This document shows, piece after piece, positions 53,335 through 63,231 of a stretch of DNA of 64,000 nucleotides. This DNA comes from Phaeobacter cretensis (GTDB lineage: Bacteria > Pseudomonadota > Alphaproteobacteria > Rhodobacterales > Rhodobacteraceae), in the NCBI RefSeq assembly GCF_047372505.1, contig NZ_JBKBEU010000001.1, positions 2,976,001 through 3,040,000 of the forward strand, given 5' to 3'. The notes under the pieces were generated by a model. It had not been told where the DNA came from, did no database searches, and saw only the letters and a list, made by a program, of their open reading frames with translations. Both the position numbers and the translations under genes were made by a program. Within the stretch, counting starts at the first letter, position 1. The number at the start of each line of letters is the position of its first letter.

Positions 53335-53528
53335 ATTAATTTATTGTGCGATTATCCAATTTACCCAATCGAAAAACCGTCAAAAATCCAACTGCATATG
53401 CGCTGAAGGACCGGTGTTCCGGTACGCGGCTGGGATTTTGCTGCTTAGAATGCAACTTACGCGGCCAAGTATAGCGCGTGTCGGGCAGTGGGCGATGGTG
53501 ATTCTGCGGTGCAGCACGGCCATACTCA

Positions 53529-53560
53529 AAAGGCCGCCCAATGGAGTGGGGCGGCCTTAT
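53529..53560 (-). terminator. metG terminator
   Basis: Read on the minus strand, AAGGCCGCCC and GGGCGGCCTT form a 10-bp stem with a 9-nt loop, followed by TTTT, starting 35 bp after the metG stop. This is a standard factor-independent terminator. The stretch 53061-53592 holds otherwise only the hemP control region. Confidence 0.85.
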
Positions 53561-53592
53561 TTGCTGTGTTGCAGCGGTAAGGAAGGTGCAGA

Positions 53593-55314
53593 TTAGCTCT
53601 CGCGGGTGCCGGAGAAACGCTCTTGCCACTCTTCACGCTGCTCGTCGGTGATCTTGGCAAAGAGGACATCAGGCACCGAGAAGATGTGGCCGACTGGCAG
53701 CGCACTGAGCGCAGCGGCGACATCGTCGGGCCAGCTGCGGTCATCGGTATTGAGAGCTGCTAGCAGACGCTCGGTCGCGTCGGGAATGAACGGCGCCGAG
53801 AGCACCGCATAGAGCCGGATCAAGTTCAGACCAAGGCGCACCTGTGCTGCGGCCTGATCAGGGTCGGTTTTGAACACTGACCACGGGGCGACAGACTGCA
53901 GGTATTCATTGCCTGCAACCCAGATTGCCCGCAACTCCTGAGCGGATTTGCGAACGTCCATGGCGGCCATATGGCCCTCATATGTTCTGACGCGGGTGCT
54001 CAGCTCATCGATCAGGGCCTGCTCAGCCTCGCCGTACTCGTTACCTACAGGCACGGCTTCGCTGTATTTGGAGCGACAGAATTTGGTGATGCGGCTGACG
54101 AAATTGCCCAGTACATCGGCCAGATCCTTGTTCACAGATTGCTGGAAGTTCTCCCAGGTGAATTCAGAATCGCTGCTTTCAGGAGCATGGCTTAGTAGCC
54201 ACCAGCGCCAGTAATCAGCGGGCAGGAGCTCCAATGCCTGATCCATAAAGACGCCTCGGCCCTGGCTGGTCGAGAACTGACCGCCGTCATAGTTCAGGTA
54301 GTTGAAGCTCTTGAGGTGGTCGACCATTTTCCACGGCTCGCCAGACCCCAGAATCGTGGCCGGGAAGGAGAGCGTGTGGAAAGGGACATTATCCTTGCCC
54401 ATGAATTGGACGTATTTCACATCCTCCGCACCCATGTCGGTGCGCCACCAGCGCTGCCAGTCGGCGTCGCCCTTGCCATTGGCATCGGCCCATTCGCGGG
54501 ACGCGGCGATATATTCGATGGGGGCGTCGAACCAAACATAGAAGACTTTGCCTTCCATGCCGGGCCAGTCCTGATCGCCCTTTTTGACCGGGATACCCCA
54601 GTCAAGATCACGTGTGATGCCCCGGTCCTGCAATCCGTCTCCATCATGCAGCCATTTCTTGGCGATGGAGGTGGTGAGAACGGGCCAGTCGGATTTGCTG
54701 TCGATCCAGGCATCCAGCTGGTCTTTCAGCTGGGACTGGCAGAGATAGAGGTGCTTCGTCTCGCGGACCTCCAGATCTGTGGAGCCGGAAATCGCCGAGC
54801 GCGGGTTGATCAGATCTGTGGGGTCCAGCTGTTTGGTGCATTCTTCGCACTGATCGCCACGGGCCTTTTCGTAACCACAGTTAGGGCAGGTGCCCTCGAT
54901 ATAGCGGTCAGGCAGGAAGCGCCCATCAGCGTGGGAGTAGACCTGTTTTTCAGTGACTTCGCGGATCAGACCCTGTTCGGCCAGCTTGCCGGCGAAATGC
55001 TGGGTCAAAGCGTGGTTCTGCGGGCTGGAGGAGCGACCGAAGTGATCAAAGCTCAGGCCAAAGCCCTTGGCGATACCGGCCTGAACGTCGTGCATCTCGG
55101 CGCAGTAATCGGCCACCGGCTTGCCTGCCTTGGCGGCGGCCAGTTCGGCGGGGGTGCCGTGTTCGTCGGTGGCGCAGAGGAACATCACCTCATGGCCGCG
55201 CGCCCGCTGGTAGCGGGCATAGAGATCCGCGGGCAGCTGGCTGCCGACCAGATTGCCCAGATGCTTGATCCCGTTGATATAGGGGATCGCCGAGGTAATG
55301 AGAAAGCGCGCCAT
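53593..55314 (-). CDS. metG: Methionyl-tRNA synthetase, MetG
   Basis: A 573-residue class I synthetase: ITSAIPYINGIKHLGNLVGS with the HIGH-type motif HLGN (about 17-20), zinc ligands CPNCGY...CEEC (about 143-161), WFDAPIEYIA, and the KMSKS position occupied by FSTSQGRG (about 345). It charges tRNA-Met. Start at 55314 (MARFLITSAIP) rather than 55323. It ends at a clear terminator (53529-53560). Confidence 0.95.
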   Translation of the reverse strand: MARFLITSAIPYINGIKHLGNLVGSQLPADLYARYQRARGHEVMFLCATDEHGTPAELAAAKAGKPVADYCAEMHDVQAGIAKGFGLSFDHFGRSSSPQNHALTQHFAGKLAEQGLIREVTEKQVYSHADGRFLPDRYIEGTCPNCGYEKARGDQCEECTKQLDPTDLINPRSAISGSTDLEVRETKHLYLCQSQLKDQLDAWIDSKSDWPVLTTSIAKKWLHDGDGLQDRGITRDLDWGIPVKKGDQDWPGMEGKVFYVWFDAPIEYIAASREWADANGKGDADWQRWWRTDMGAEDVKYVQFMGKDNVPFHTLSFPATILGSGEPWKMVDHLKSFNYLNYDGGQFSTSQGRGVFMDQALELLPADYWRWWLLSHAPESSDSEFTWENFQQSVNKDLADVLGNFVSRITKFCRSKYSEAVPVGNEYGEAEQALIDELSTRVRTYEGHMAAMDVRKSAQELRAIWVAGNEYLQSVAPWSVFKTDPDQAAAQVRLGLNLIRLYAVLSAPFIPDATERLLAALNTDDRSWPDDVAAALSALPVGHIFSVPDVLFAKITDEQREEWQERFSGTRES

Positions 55315-55428
55315 ATCATCCATCCAACTAAAGCTCTGCTGGCCCGTCTAGCGCATGGCGCTGCCGGCGGAAACCCCGCTGAGCGCATTGCAGCTATTTT
55401 CCCTGCTCTGGACGGCGCGACAGTGGGT

Positions 55429-56652
55429 TTATCGGCGTTCGCGGGCGCGCTTCAGAAGACGTCCAATGGTGAAGGATGTACGTGGCGCATAAACGTAGCG
55501 GGTGCGATCCTCTGGGGCGGGACGGGCGCGCATACGGGCAAGGCCAAAGATGATCAGCCCGACATGACCAACAGCGACGAAGGCAAAGAGTGCGCCGGGG
55601 CCGTAGCTTTCGATCAGCGCCGAGGAGATCAGCGGCGACGCGATAGCGCCGAGGGCGTAGAAGAACATCAGAGCTGCGGACAGCTCAACCCGTTGCTGTG
55701 AGGTTGCAAAATCATTGGCGTGAGCGGCAGAGACCGAAAATATCGGCATCGTGGTAAAGCCGAAGAAGGCGGCAGAGGCCATAACCGCCAAAGTGCCCAT
55801 GCCGCTGGCAACCATGGTGATACCGCAAGACAGGATCGCCACCACCGACAGCCAGATCAGCACCCAGCGCCGATCGTATTTATCGGCCAGCCAGCCCAGC
55901 GGATATTGTGCAAGCGCGCCGCCCAGAACAAATGTGGCGAGGAAGAAGGCGATCTGTCCAACCTCGAGCCCGACCTCCTGACCATAGATCGGACCGACCA
56001 TACGAAATGACGCTGAGCTGAGAGCTGCTACGATCACGCCAGCAACGGCCAGCGGGGAACAGGCCCAGGCCAGTTTTGGGCGCAGGCGGGGGGCCTTGGG
56101 AATTTCAGGCTGGCTGACCTTGGTCATCGTAAGCGGCAGCAGGGCTGCACAGCAGAGGATCGCCAGGAGATTATAGGAGACATAAGCGGCCGGAGGAAGA
56201 ACTGCGATCAGGAGTTGGGCGACTAGAGAGGCCGAGAGATCCACAATTCGGTATGTGCCCATGGCGCGGCCACGGGTCTCATTGGTGACCTTGGCATTGA
56301 GCCAGGCTTCGATCACGGTGTAACAGCCCGCAACGCAAAGGCCGGATGCGATGCGCATGGCGGCCCAGGCCAAGGGATCCTCGGTCAGGGTATGGCCGAT
56401 TAACCCCATCGCGCCAAGTGCTGTACAGACTGCGAATGCACGGCTGTGTCCGACATTGCCCATCAGGCGTGGCGCCCACCAACAGCCAAGGAAAAAGCCA
56501 ACGAAATGCGCGGAGCCGAGAAAGCCAATCTGTTCCTTGTCAAACCCAAGTGTAATGCCGGAGATCGCATCCAGCGGGCCGACGCCGCCGGTCGAAAGCT
56601 GCAACAGGATCACCGAGAGAAACAGCGCCGCAAAGGAAATCATCATCCGCAT
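55429..56652 (-). CDS. MFS transporter
   Basis: A 407-residue major facilitator with 12 predicted membrane helices. The cytoplasmic motif between TM8 and TM9 reads GWLADKYDRRWVL (about 255). The first half has FVGFFLGCWWAPRLMGNVGHSR, as in the YfkF/UMF-type group of the family. The substrate is unknown. It lies 114 bp upstream of metG on the same strand. Confidence 0.88.
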   Translation of the reverse strand: MRMMISFAALFLSVILLQLSTGGVGPLDAISGITLGFDKEQIGFLGSAHFVGFFLGCWWAPRLMGNVGHSRAFAVCTALGAMGLIGHTLTEDPLAWAAMRIASGLCVAGCYTVIEAWLNAKVTNETRGRAMGTYRIVDLSASLVAQLLIAVLPPAAYVSYNLLAILCCAALLPLTMTKVSQPEIPKAPRLRPKLAWACSPLAVAGVIVAALSSASFRMVGPIYGQEVGLEVGQIAFFLATFVLGGALAQYPLGWLADKYDRRWVLIWLSVVAILSCGITMVASGMGTLAVMASAAFFGFTTMPIFSVSAAHANDFATSQQRVELSAALMFFYALGAIASPLISSALIESYGPGALFAFVAVGHVGLIIFGLARMRARPAPEDRTRYVYAPRTSFTIGRLLKRARERR

Positions 56653-56771
56653 AGTGAACAGTCATCGCCGTTGCGGGCCGGGAATGCACGGGTGTTTCCG
56701 ACATTTTCCCAAGTCGGGTGTCGTATTGTGTCAGACGCGGCAAATCTGCCGCGCCGTGTTTCTGGGATGGA

Positions 56772-57173
56772 TCAGTCGTCGCGTTGGGCGACGTCGCCGC
56801 CGGATTTGCTCCAGGCCGTAAACCCGCCTTCCAGATGCATTACTGGGGACAGGCCCATCTCCATAGCGGCTTTGGCCGCGAGGGCCGAACGCCAGGCGCT
56901 GGCGCAATAGAACACATAGGTTTTGTCCTGATTGAACACCGGCTTGTGGTAGGGGCTGTCCGGGTCGACCCAGAATTCCAGCATCCCCCGCGGGCAGGAG
57001 AACGCACCGGGTATCATTCCGCTGGCCTGTAATTCTCGAATGTCGCGCAGATCGATGAAGACGTAGGCGTCGTCTTTTACAGCAGATTTAGCCGTTTCAA
57101 TCGGCATCGTGTCGACGACGGCGTTGGCCTCGTCAATGAGGGTTTTGACACCTTTGGTGATGGTTTGTGGCAT
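56772..57173 (-). CDS. Single-domain rhodanese (copy 1)
   Basis: A 133-residue rhodanese: VFIDLRDIRELQASGMIPGA (about 38-57) and active-site loop CASAWRSA (Cys about 89). It likely transfers sulphane sulphur. A paralogue in the same orientation follows upstream at 57260-57655. Confidence 0.9.
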   Translation of the reverse strand: MPQTITKGVKTLIDEANAVVDTMPIETAKSAVKDDAYVFIDLRDIRELQASGMIPGAFSCPRGMLEFWVDPDSPYHKPVFNQDKTYVFYCASAWRSALAAKAAMEMGLSPVMHLEGGFTAWSKSGGDVAQRDD

Positions 57174-57259
57174 GCTCAGCTCTCCGGTGCTGTTGGAGGC
57201 ACAGGCTGCAGAGTTTTATTGCCGGTTACAAGCGTCGATACCCGGTTCTCTTGTGGTAT

Positions 57260-57655
57260 TTACCACTTGTGGGGAATGGAGGCTCCGCCTGCCGAGGCCC
57301 ATGCGTTAAATCCACCATCTAGGATTGACACACGTTGCAATCCCATCTCGATTGCCGTGCGGGCACCCAGGGCGGAACGCCAGCCCTTGTCGCAGTAAAA
57401 GACAAACGCTCTGTTCTCGGTAAATATAGTATTGTGATAGGGGCTTGTGGGGGCAATCCAGAGCCCCAATAGTCCGCGGGGGCAGGATAGTGCGCCTGGT
57501 ATAACGCCGGTGCGTTCGACCTCGCGGACGAGCCGCAGGTCCACAAAAAGACTATCGTCGCTCTCATGGAGGTTTGCCGCTTGTGCGAGCGATGTGGTTG
57601 CCACCACGGCTTCGCCAATCAGCTCTTTAGAGGTGTTGATGATAGACATCGTCAT
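57260..57655 (-). CDS. Single-domain rhodanese (copy 2)
   Basis: A 131-residue rhodanese: LFVDLRLVREVERTGVIPGA and active-site loop CDKGWRSA. It aligns along its length with the copy at 56772-57173 (VIPGALSCPRG against MIPGAFSCPRG). The ATG at 57655 follows AAGGGAG. A tandem duplication that has since diverged. Confidence 0.88.
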   Translation of the reverse strand: MTMSIINTSKELIGEAVVATTSLAQAANLHESDDSLFVDLRLVREVERTGVIPGALSCPRGLLGLWIAPTSPYHNTIFTENRAFVFYCDKGWRSALGARTAIEMGLQRVSILDGGFNAWASAGGASIPHKW

Positions 57656-57845
57656 AGGCCACTCCCTTGCCAGAACTGTTAGAATTTTAAACATACCATA
57701 TTTACGCGGCCTCAGGTCCTGGCCCCGCGGTAAAGGTTAACGCCATCGTTTGCCGGGCCGCACGATGCTGGGCCGCATTCGGTTGCGTTGGTCTGAGGGT
57801 AAGCTAGGGTCTGCAGCAGACTGCAACACGAAGGATCTGAGCGAG

Positions 57846-58889
57846 ATGAAACTGAACCAGTTAGGCCGCACCGACATGATGGTGTCTGAACTGTGCCTTG
57901 GCACGATGACTTTTGGTACTCAGACCGGGGAGGCAGAAGCCCACGCCCAGATTGATATGGCGCTGGCGGCGGGCGTGAACTTTCTTGATACCGCCGAGAT
58001 GTACCCGGTGAACCCGATCAGCGTTGAGACAATTGGCGATAGCGAGGCGATCATCGGCAGCTGGAACGCTAAAACCGGGCGGCGCGGTGACTATGTGTTG
58101 GCGACCAAACATTCGGGTGAGGGGTTGCAGGCTGTACGCGACGGTGCGGCGATTACGGCCGAGACCATCGCGCCCACCATCGAAGGGTCGTTGCGGCGGT
58201 TGCAGACGGATTACATCGATCTGTATCAGTTCCATTGGCCCAATCGGGGCAGCTATATGTTCCGCAAGAACTGGCAATATGATCCGAGTGGCGCTGATCA
58301 GGCGGCAGTTCTGGAGAATATGGAAGCGTGTCTGGAGGCGCTGAAAGCGCAGGTGGAGAAAGGCAATATCCGTGCCTTTGGCCTGTCGAACGAGAGCGCT
58401 TGGGGCACTGCGCAGTGGCTGCGATTGGCTGAGAAGACGGGTGGCCCGCGCGTCGCCTCTATTCAGAATGAATATTCGTTGCTGTGCCGGCTCTATGACA
58501 CGGATTTGGCGGAGCTGAGCCTGTTTGAGGATGTTGGGTTGTTGTCATTTTCACCGTTGGCAACAGGTTTGTTGACGGGCAAATATCAGGGTGGGGCGCT
58601 GCCAGAGAAATCACGCAAGACGCTAAACCCCGAGCTGGGAGGTCGCGATACGGAGCGGGTCTATCCTGCGGTGGCGGCCTATCTGGATATTGCCAACCGG
58701 CATGGGTTGGACCCGGTGCATATGGCGCTGTCGTGGTGTCACACCCGGCCGTTCATGGCCTCGTCGATTTTTGGTGCAACCACTATCGGGCAGTTGGAGC
58801 ATGTCTTGGCCGGTTGCGATCTGACGTTGTCAGAGGAGGTGTTGGCCGAAATCGATGTGGTCCACCGCGCCCATCCGATGCCCTATTGA
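57846..58889 (+). CDS. Aldo/keto reductase
   Basis: A 347-residue NADP-dependent reductase of the Tas/YajO-like group. The catalytic tetrad is visible: Asp in FLDTAEMYP (Asp and Tyr), Lys in LATKHSGEG and His in YQFHWPNRG. The C-terminal cofactor-binding segment reads SIFGATTIGQLEHVL. The start at 57846 (MKLNQLGRTDMMVSELCLGT) follows GAGCGAG, and the longer frame is unsupported. Its terminator lies at 58937-58968. The substrate is unknown. Confidence 0.92.
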   Translation: MKLNQLGRTDMMVSELCLGTMTFGTQTGEAEAHAQIDMALAAGVNFLDTAEMYPVNPISVETIGDSEAIIGSWNAKTGRRGDYVLATKHSGEGLQAVRDGAAITAETIAPTIEGSLRRLQTDYIDLYQFHWPNRGSYMFRKNWQYDPSGADQAAVLENMEACLEALKAQVEKGNIRAFGLSNESAWGTAQWLRLAEKTGGPRVASIQNEYSLLCRLYDTDLAELSLFEDVGLLSFSPLATGLLTGKYQGGALPEKSRKTLNPELGGRDTERVYPAVAAYLDIANRHGLDPVHMALSWCHTRPFMASSIFGATTIGQLEHVLAGCDLTLSEEVLAEIDVVHRAHPMPY

Positions 58890-58936
58890 CGGTACTCTGA
58901 GTAAAAATACGCTGGCGAGAGATATAGAGCGGAATA

Positions 58937-58968
58937 CAAAACGGGCGGCCAATTGGCCGCCCGTTTTG
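58937..58968. terminator. Bidirectional terminator
   Basis: CAAAACGGGCGGCC-AATT-GGCCGCCCGTTTTG is a perfect 14-bp stem with a 4-nt loop and A/T tracts on both arms. It lies between the convergent aldo/keto reductase (ends 58889) and CdhR gene (ends 59020) and can serve both. Confidence 0.92.
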
Positions 58969-59019
58969 CGTTTCTGGCAGGCTGTGAAATCGCTATTTTC
59001 GGCCTGTCTTTGAGCTGGT

Positions 59020-60099
59020 TTAGTATGATCCGCTTGAATAGCGCGGCAGCGGGCCGCTTTGCCTTTGGCTGAGCGGTGCCGGTTTCAATGTTGGTGTTTC
59101 TGCCACCAGTTTCGGACCTTCGGCAGAGGTCATACTCAGCTGGCGCAGTTCGCGGGCACTGGTGGAATGTGCGAGCCGGAAGGCCCGGGCAAAGCTGGAT
59201 TGTGACGCAAAACCAGTTGCCAGCGCCACCTCCATGATCGGTAGATCGGTGTCGGTGACCAGGCGGCGGGCCTCGGCCAGACGGAGCTGCAGATAGTGGT
59301 CCTGCGGTGTGGTATTGAGGCGCAGGCGGAACTGCTGTTGCAGGCTGCGCGTGCTGGTGCCCAGTTCATCAGCGATCTCACTCAGCGGCTTGGGATCATC
59401 CAGCGCGGCTTCCATCAGCGCATTGGCACGCGCTGTGAGAGAGGAATGTTTGGAATTGCCAAGGCGGCTTTGCGGGCGCGTCGGGGCTGCGGGACCATCA
59501 TAGAGGAACAGCCCGGCAACACGGGAAGCAAAGCCCCCACCGTGACGGCTGCTGATAATATGCAGCATCATCTCAATAGCGGGGGTGGCCCCGCCGGAGG
59601 TCATACGGCCATCAGACAGCGTAAAGCGGTCATTGCGGCACTGCACACCGGGGAAGCGGTTGGCGAAATTGTCCAGATCTTCCCAATGGGTGGTGGCGGG
59701 ATGACCGTCCAGAAGACCGGCCTCGGCCATCAGCCAGGGGCCACCGTCGATGCCCGCAATCGTGGCACCGCCTGCGGCGAGACGTCGTAACCCGGCCAGA
59801 AGGCTGGGGGTGGCGTGGCGGGCCAGCTGGAAGCCGGCAATCACGATCAGCAGTTCGCAGCTTTGCAGACGTGCCAGCGGAATGCCGGGTACCGACAGGC
59901 CACTGGTCAGCATCGCAGGTTCGCTGGTGGCGGTGACATAATCCCAGTCAAACGCCCCGCGTCCGGCCAGGCGATTGGCCGCGCGCATCGGGTCGACGGC
60001 TGCGGCGAAGGACAGTGTGTTGCTCTCATCAAGCACCAAAACGGCCGTTTTCAACGGCTGATTCTCGGGCTGGAGGATGTTTTTTGCGGATTTCATCAA
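59020..60099 (-). CDS. cdhR: GlxA/CdhR-type AraC-family regulator
   Basis: A 359-residue regulator: an N-terminal DJ-1/PfpI-like glutaminase-fold domain (about 17-190) and C-terminal AraC-type double helix-turn-helix (about 225-325, LSEIADELGTSTRSLQQQF and IMEVALATGFASQSSFARAF). GlxA-family members next to carnitine dehydrogenase genes (CdhR) activate carnitine catabolism. It is divergent from the BKACE gene, with the shared promoter in 60100-60228. Confidence 0.9.
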   Translation of the reverse strand: MMKSAKNILQPENQPLKTAVLVLDESNTLSFAAAVDPMRAANRLAGRGAFDWDYVTATSEPAMLTSGLSVPGIPLARLQSCELLIVIAGFQLARHATPSLLAGLRRLAAGGATIAGIDGGPWLMAEAGLLDGHPATTHWEDLDNFANRFPGVQCRNDRFTLSDGRMTSGGATPAIEMMLHIISSRHGGGFASRVAGLFLYDGPAAPTRPQSRLGNSKHSSLTARANALMEAALDDPKPLSEIADELGTSTRSLQQQFRLRLNTTPQDHYLQLRLAEARRLVTDTDLPIMEVALATGFASQSSFARAFRLAHSTSARELRQLSMTSAEGPKLVAETPTLKPAPLSQRQSGPLPRYSSGSY

Positions 60100-60228
60100 G
60101 TTCGATTCGCATGTTGACTAGTGGGTCCGTCAAGGCTGCGCCACTGTCTAACACAACACAAACAGGAATCTGGGGGCAGGCTTGGGGATAACTCGGGCAC
60201 AACCCTGTACATGGAGGGGAAAACCAAA

Positions 60229-61146
60229 ATGCCTCTGAATATGACCAAAAACGTCTTTATCACCTGCGCCGTGACAGGCTCTGGGAGCACCCAGGATCGC
60301 AGTCCGCATGTGCCACGATCACCGAAAGAGATCGCTGAAAGCGCGATGGCTGCAGCCAAGGCCGGTGCGGCGATTGTCCACTGCCATGTGCGCGATCCGG
60401 AAACCGGCGCGCCCTCTCGTGATCTGGCCTTGTACCGTGAAGTGACCGAAAGGGTGCGTGACAGCGATACAGATGTCGTGCTGAACCTCACCGCCGGTAT
60501 GGGGGGCGATATGGTGTTTGGCGACACCGAAAACCCGCTCCCACTCAGCCAAACCGGGACTGACATGATCGGTGCGACGGCACGGATGGCGCATGTAGCG
60601 GAATGTCTGCCCGAAATCTGTACGCTGGATTGCGGCACAATGAACTTTGCCGAAGCCGATTACGTGATGACCAATACGCCTGGTATGTTGCGCGCCATGG
60701 GCCAGATGATGACGGATCTGGGTGTGAAGCCCGAGATCGAAGCCTTTGACACTGGCCATCTTTGGTTTGCAAAGGAGTTGGTGAAAGAAGGCGTGCTAAC
60801 CAGTCCCGCGCTGGTGCAGCTGTGCATGGGAGTGCCATGGGGCGCGCCGAATGACCTCAATACCTTTATGGCGATGGTCAACAATGTGCCGGATGATTGG
60901 GACTGGTCGGCGTTCTCGCTGGGCCGCGATCAGATGGCCTATGTGGCAGCATCCGTTCTGGCTGGTGGTAATGTGCGTGTTGGACTGGAGGACAATCTCT
61001 GGCTTGGGAAGGGGCAACTGGCAGAGAACTGGCAGCTGGTCGAACGCGCGGGCACCATCATTGAAAACATGGGGGCCACGCTAATGGGTCCGGACGAGGT
61101 GCGCAAACAGCTCGGTCTGGTAAAGCGCGCGCCTTTGGCGAAGTGA
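60229..61146 (+). CDS. BKACE-type beta-keto acid cleavage enzyme (dehydrocarnitine)
   Basis: A 305-residue DUF849/BKACE enzyme: FITCAVTGSG (about 9-18), SPKEIAESAMAAAKAGAAIV, the zinc-binding HCHVRDPETGAPS (about 49-61), and Glu/His residues in the C-terminal half. Next to carnitine dehydrogenase it should condense 3-dehydrocarnitine with acetyl-CoA, giving betainyl-CoA and acetoacetate. The ATG at 60229 follows GGAGGGG; an in-frame ATG further upstream is less suited. Confidence 0.9.
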   Translation: MPLNMTKNVFITCAVTGSGSTQDRSPHVPRSPKEIAESAMAAAKAGAAIVHCHVRDPETGAPSRDLALYREVTERVRDSDTDVVLNLTAGMGGDMVFGDTENPLPLSQTGTDMIGATARMAHVAECLPEICTLDCGTMNFAEADYVMTNTPGMLRAMGQMMTDLGVKPEIEAFDTGHLWFAKELVKEGVLTSPALVQLCMGVPWGAPNDLNTFMAMVNNVPDDWDWSAFSLGRDQMAYVAASVLAGGNVRVGLEDNLWLGKGQLAENWQLVERAGTIIENMGATLMGPDEVRKQLGLVKRAPLAK

Positions 61147-61207
61147 TCTGTCGATGACGAGGCCTTTGGCGGGAGCCGCGCCGCGATGTGCCGCGCGGTC
61201 TCTTCGA

Positions 61208-61681
61208 TCAGTCTGCGCTGTGAATGCGGCAGAGAAAGCAATTGTTGCTGGCGCTGCGCAGATCCACAAAGGCCACCTCAGGGCGGGCCAGCAGCTCGGC
61301 GGCGTAATCCGTCAGCTTGGCCCGAGGGATCACCGCGCCGGTGCTATAGACGATGCGCTCCGTTGCAGAGTAGCCGCGCAGGATATAGGCGTCGGCCTGC
61401 AGGACCGTTGGTGGCACCTCCGTGGGGGCCGCGCGCGTACACATGTCCGCACAGAGATAGATCGGCCCCGTTTCGGCAAAGGGGTTGCGGCTGCGAAACG
61501 GACGGTGCGGCAACGCCAGATAGGGCGCGCCTTCGGGCACGTTCTGCAAACAGTGACGACAGGGCATGCCGTCCAACTCGGCACTGGGGTGGCGTTCAAC
61601 CGGATCGCCGTAGGAATCAAGCCCTGTGTGGTGGATCGCTTCGACCACGTCGCTGGGCAATGCGTTAAATTCAAGTCTCAT
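61208..61681 (-). CDS. DUF1203 protein
   Basis: A 157-residue protein of the DUF1203 family: MRLEFNALPSDVVEAIHHTG at the N-terminus, MPCRHCLQNVPEGAPYLALP (about 41-60), and CFLCRIHSA at the C-terminus. The CxxC pairs may bind a metal. It is antiparallel between two carnitine genes. The ATG at 61681 is preceded by GGAGACA. The role is unknown. Confidence 0.85.
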   Translation of the reverse strand: MRLEFNALPSDVVEAIHHTGLDSYGDPVERHPSAELDGMPCRHCLQNVPEGAPYLALPHRPFRSRNPFAETGPIYLCADMCTRAAPTEVPPTVLQADAYILRGYSATERIVYSTGAVIPRAKLTDYAAELLARPEVAFVDLRSASNNCFLCRIHSAD

Positions 61682-61755
61682 AAGATGTCTCCTTCCTTGG
61701 CTGTTCTGACAGAGCAACCGCAAGCGAGGCGACCCGAAACATGCGAGAAAGAGCC

Positions 61756-63231
61756 ATGACAAAAACAGCAGCAATCATTGGCGGTGGGGTTATCGGCGGC
61801 GGCTGGGCTGCGCGGTTCCTGCTGAATGGCTGGGACGTGCGGGTGTTCGACCCAGACCCCGAGGCCGAGCGCAAGATTGGCGAAGTTCTGGCCAATGCGC
61901 GTCGCTCGCTGCCGGGGCTCGGCAATGTGGCGCTGCCAAGCGAAGGCAATCTGACGTACCACGATACACTCGCTGAGGCGGTTGAAGGCGCTGTTTGGGT
62001 GCAGGAGAGCGTGCCGGAGCGCCTGGAGTTGAAGCAGAAAGTCTATGGCGCGTTGCAGGCACATGTGGCGGTGGATGCCGTGATCGGCTCGTCAACCTCG
62101 GGCTATAAGCCGTCTCAGCTACAGGAGGGGTTCGACAATGCGGCGCAGATCGTTGTCGCCCACCCCTTTAACCCGGTTTATCTGATGCCGCTGGTTGAGC
62201 TGGTCACCACGGAAGCCAACAGTGCGGAGGCGATTGACCGAGCAAAGGCGATCATCACCGGGATCGGTATGTATCCTCTGCATTTGAAGAAAGAAATCGA
62301 TGCACATGTAGCGGATCGTTTCCTTGAGGCGGTCTGGCGCGAGGCCTTGTGGCTGGTAAAGGACGGTATTGCGACCACCGAAGAGATCGATAATGCCATC
62401 CGCTATGGCTTTGGCATTCGCTGGGCGCAGATGGGTCTGTTTGATACCTACCGTGTTGCCGGTGGCGAGGCGGGGATGAAGCATTTCATGGCGCAGTTTG
62501 GCCCGGCGCTGGAGTGGCCCTGGACCAAGCTGATGGATGTGCCGGAGTTTAACGAAGAGCTGGTCGATCTGATCGCAGGTCAATCTGATGCGCAATCTGG
62601 CCATTTGCCGATCCGCAAGATGGAACAGATCCGCGACGACAACCTTGTCGGGATGATGCGGGCGCTGGGCGCAAATGACTGGGGCGCAGGCGCGCTTCAA
62701 AATGCCCATGATAAGGCACTGGAGGCAGACGCCGGGCTGGCTTCGAACCTCAGCGAGCTGTCGGACCTGAGTAAACCGGTTCTGACTCAACGCCGGATCG
62801 TGCCGCTGGATTGGACCGACTATAATGGCCATATGACCGAGAGCCGTTATCTGGACGCCTTCGCGCACTCCACCGACCGGTTGATGATGATCATCGGATG
62901 TGATGCAGAATACATCGCCTCGGGTGGCAGCTACTTCACCGCTGAAACCCATATTCGCCACCTTGATGAAGTCCACGCGGGCGACCCTATTCAGGTGAGG
63001 ACGCAGGTGATCATGGGGCAGGGCAAGAAGATGCATCTCTGGCATGAGATGTATTCGGGTGAGCGTCTGTTGGCCACCGGCGAGCATATGCTGTTGCATG
63101 TAGATCTGGCGACCCGCCGTTCGGCCCCACCTGCGCCGCATATTGAGGCTGATCTGGTCAAGCTCGCTGAGGCGCATTCCGCTTTGCCCGCGCCGGAGGG
63201 GCTGGGCCGTGCAATCGGCGCGCCAAGATGA
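61756..63231 (+). CDS. cdhA: L-carnitine dehydrogenase-thioesterase fusion
   Basis: A 491-residue fusion. The N-terminal 320 residues are a 3-hydroxyacyl-CoA-dehydrogenase-like carnitine dehydrogenase: Rossmann GGGVIGGGWAARFLLNGWDV, SSTSGYKPSQLQEGF (about 115), VAHPFNPVYLMPLVELV. The C-terminal 140 residues are a hot-dog thioesterase (IVPLDWTDYNGHMTESRYL, about 352-370) that should cleave betainyl-CoA. Together they cover first and third steps of carnitine-to-betaine conversion; BKACE does the second. Start at 61756 (MTKTAAIIG). Confidence 0.92.
   Translation: MTKTAAIIGGGVIGGGWAARFLLNGWDVRVFDPDPEAERKIGEVLANARRSLPGLGNVALPSEGNLTYHDTLAEAVEGAVWVQESVPERLELKQKVYGALQAHVAVDAVIGSSTSGYKPSQLQEGFDNAAQIVVAHPFNPVYLMPLVELVTTEANSAEAIDRAKAIITGIGMYPLHLKKEIDAHVADRFLEAVWREALWLVKDGIATTEEIDNAIRYGFGIRWAQMGLFDTYRVAGGEAGMKHFMAQFGPALEWPWTKLMDVPEFNEELVDLIAGQSDAQSGHLPIRKMEQIRDDNLVGMMRALGANDWGAGALQNAHDKALEADAGLASNLSELSDLSKPVLTQRRIVPLDWTDYNGHMTESRYLDAFAHSTDRLMMIIGCDAEYIASGGSYFTAETHIRHLDEVHAGDPIQVRTQVIMGQGKKMHLWHEMYSGERLLATGEHMLLHVDLATRRSAPPAPHIEADLVKLAEAHSALPAPEGLGRAIGAPR

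Noticed and set aside
54316..55701. Long open frame antiparallel to metG (461 codons)
   Set aside because: Shadow of metG; low-complexity, Gly-rich translation with no family features.
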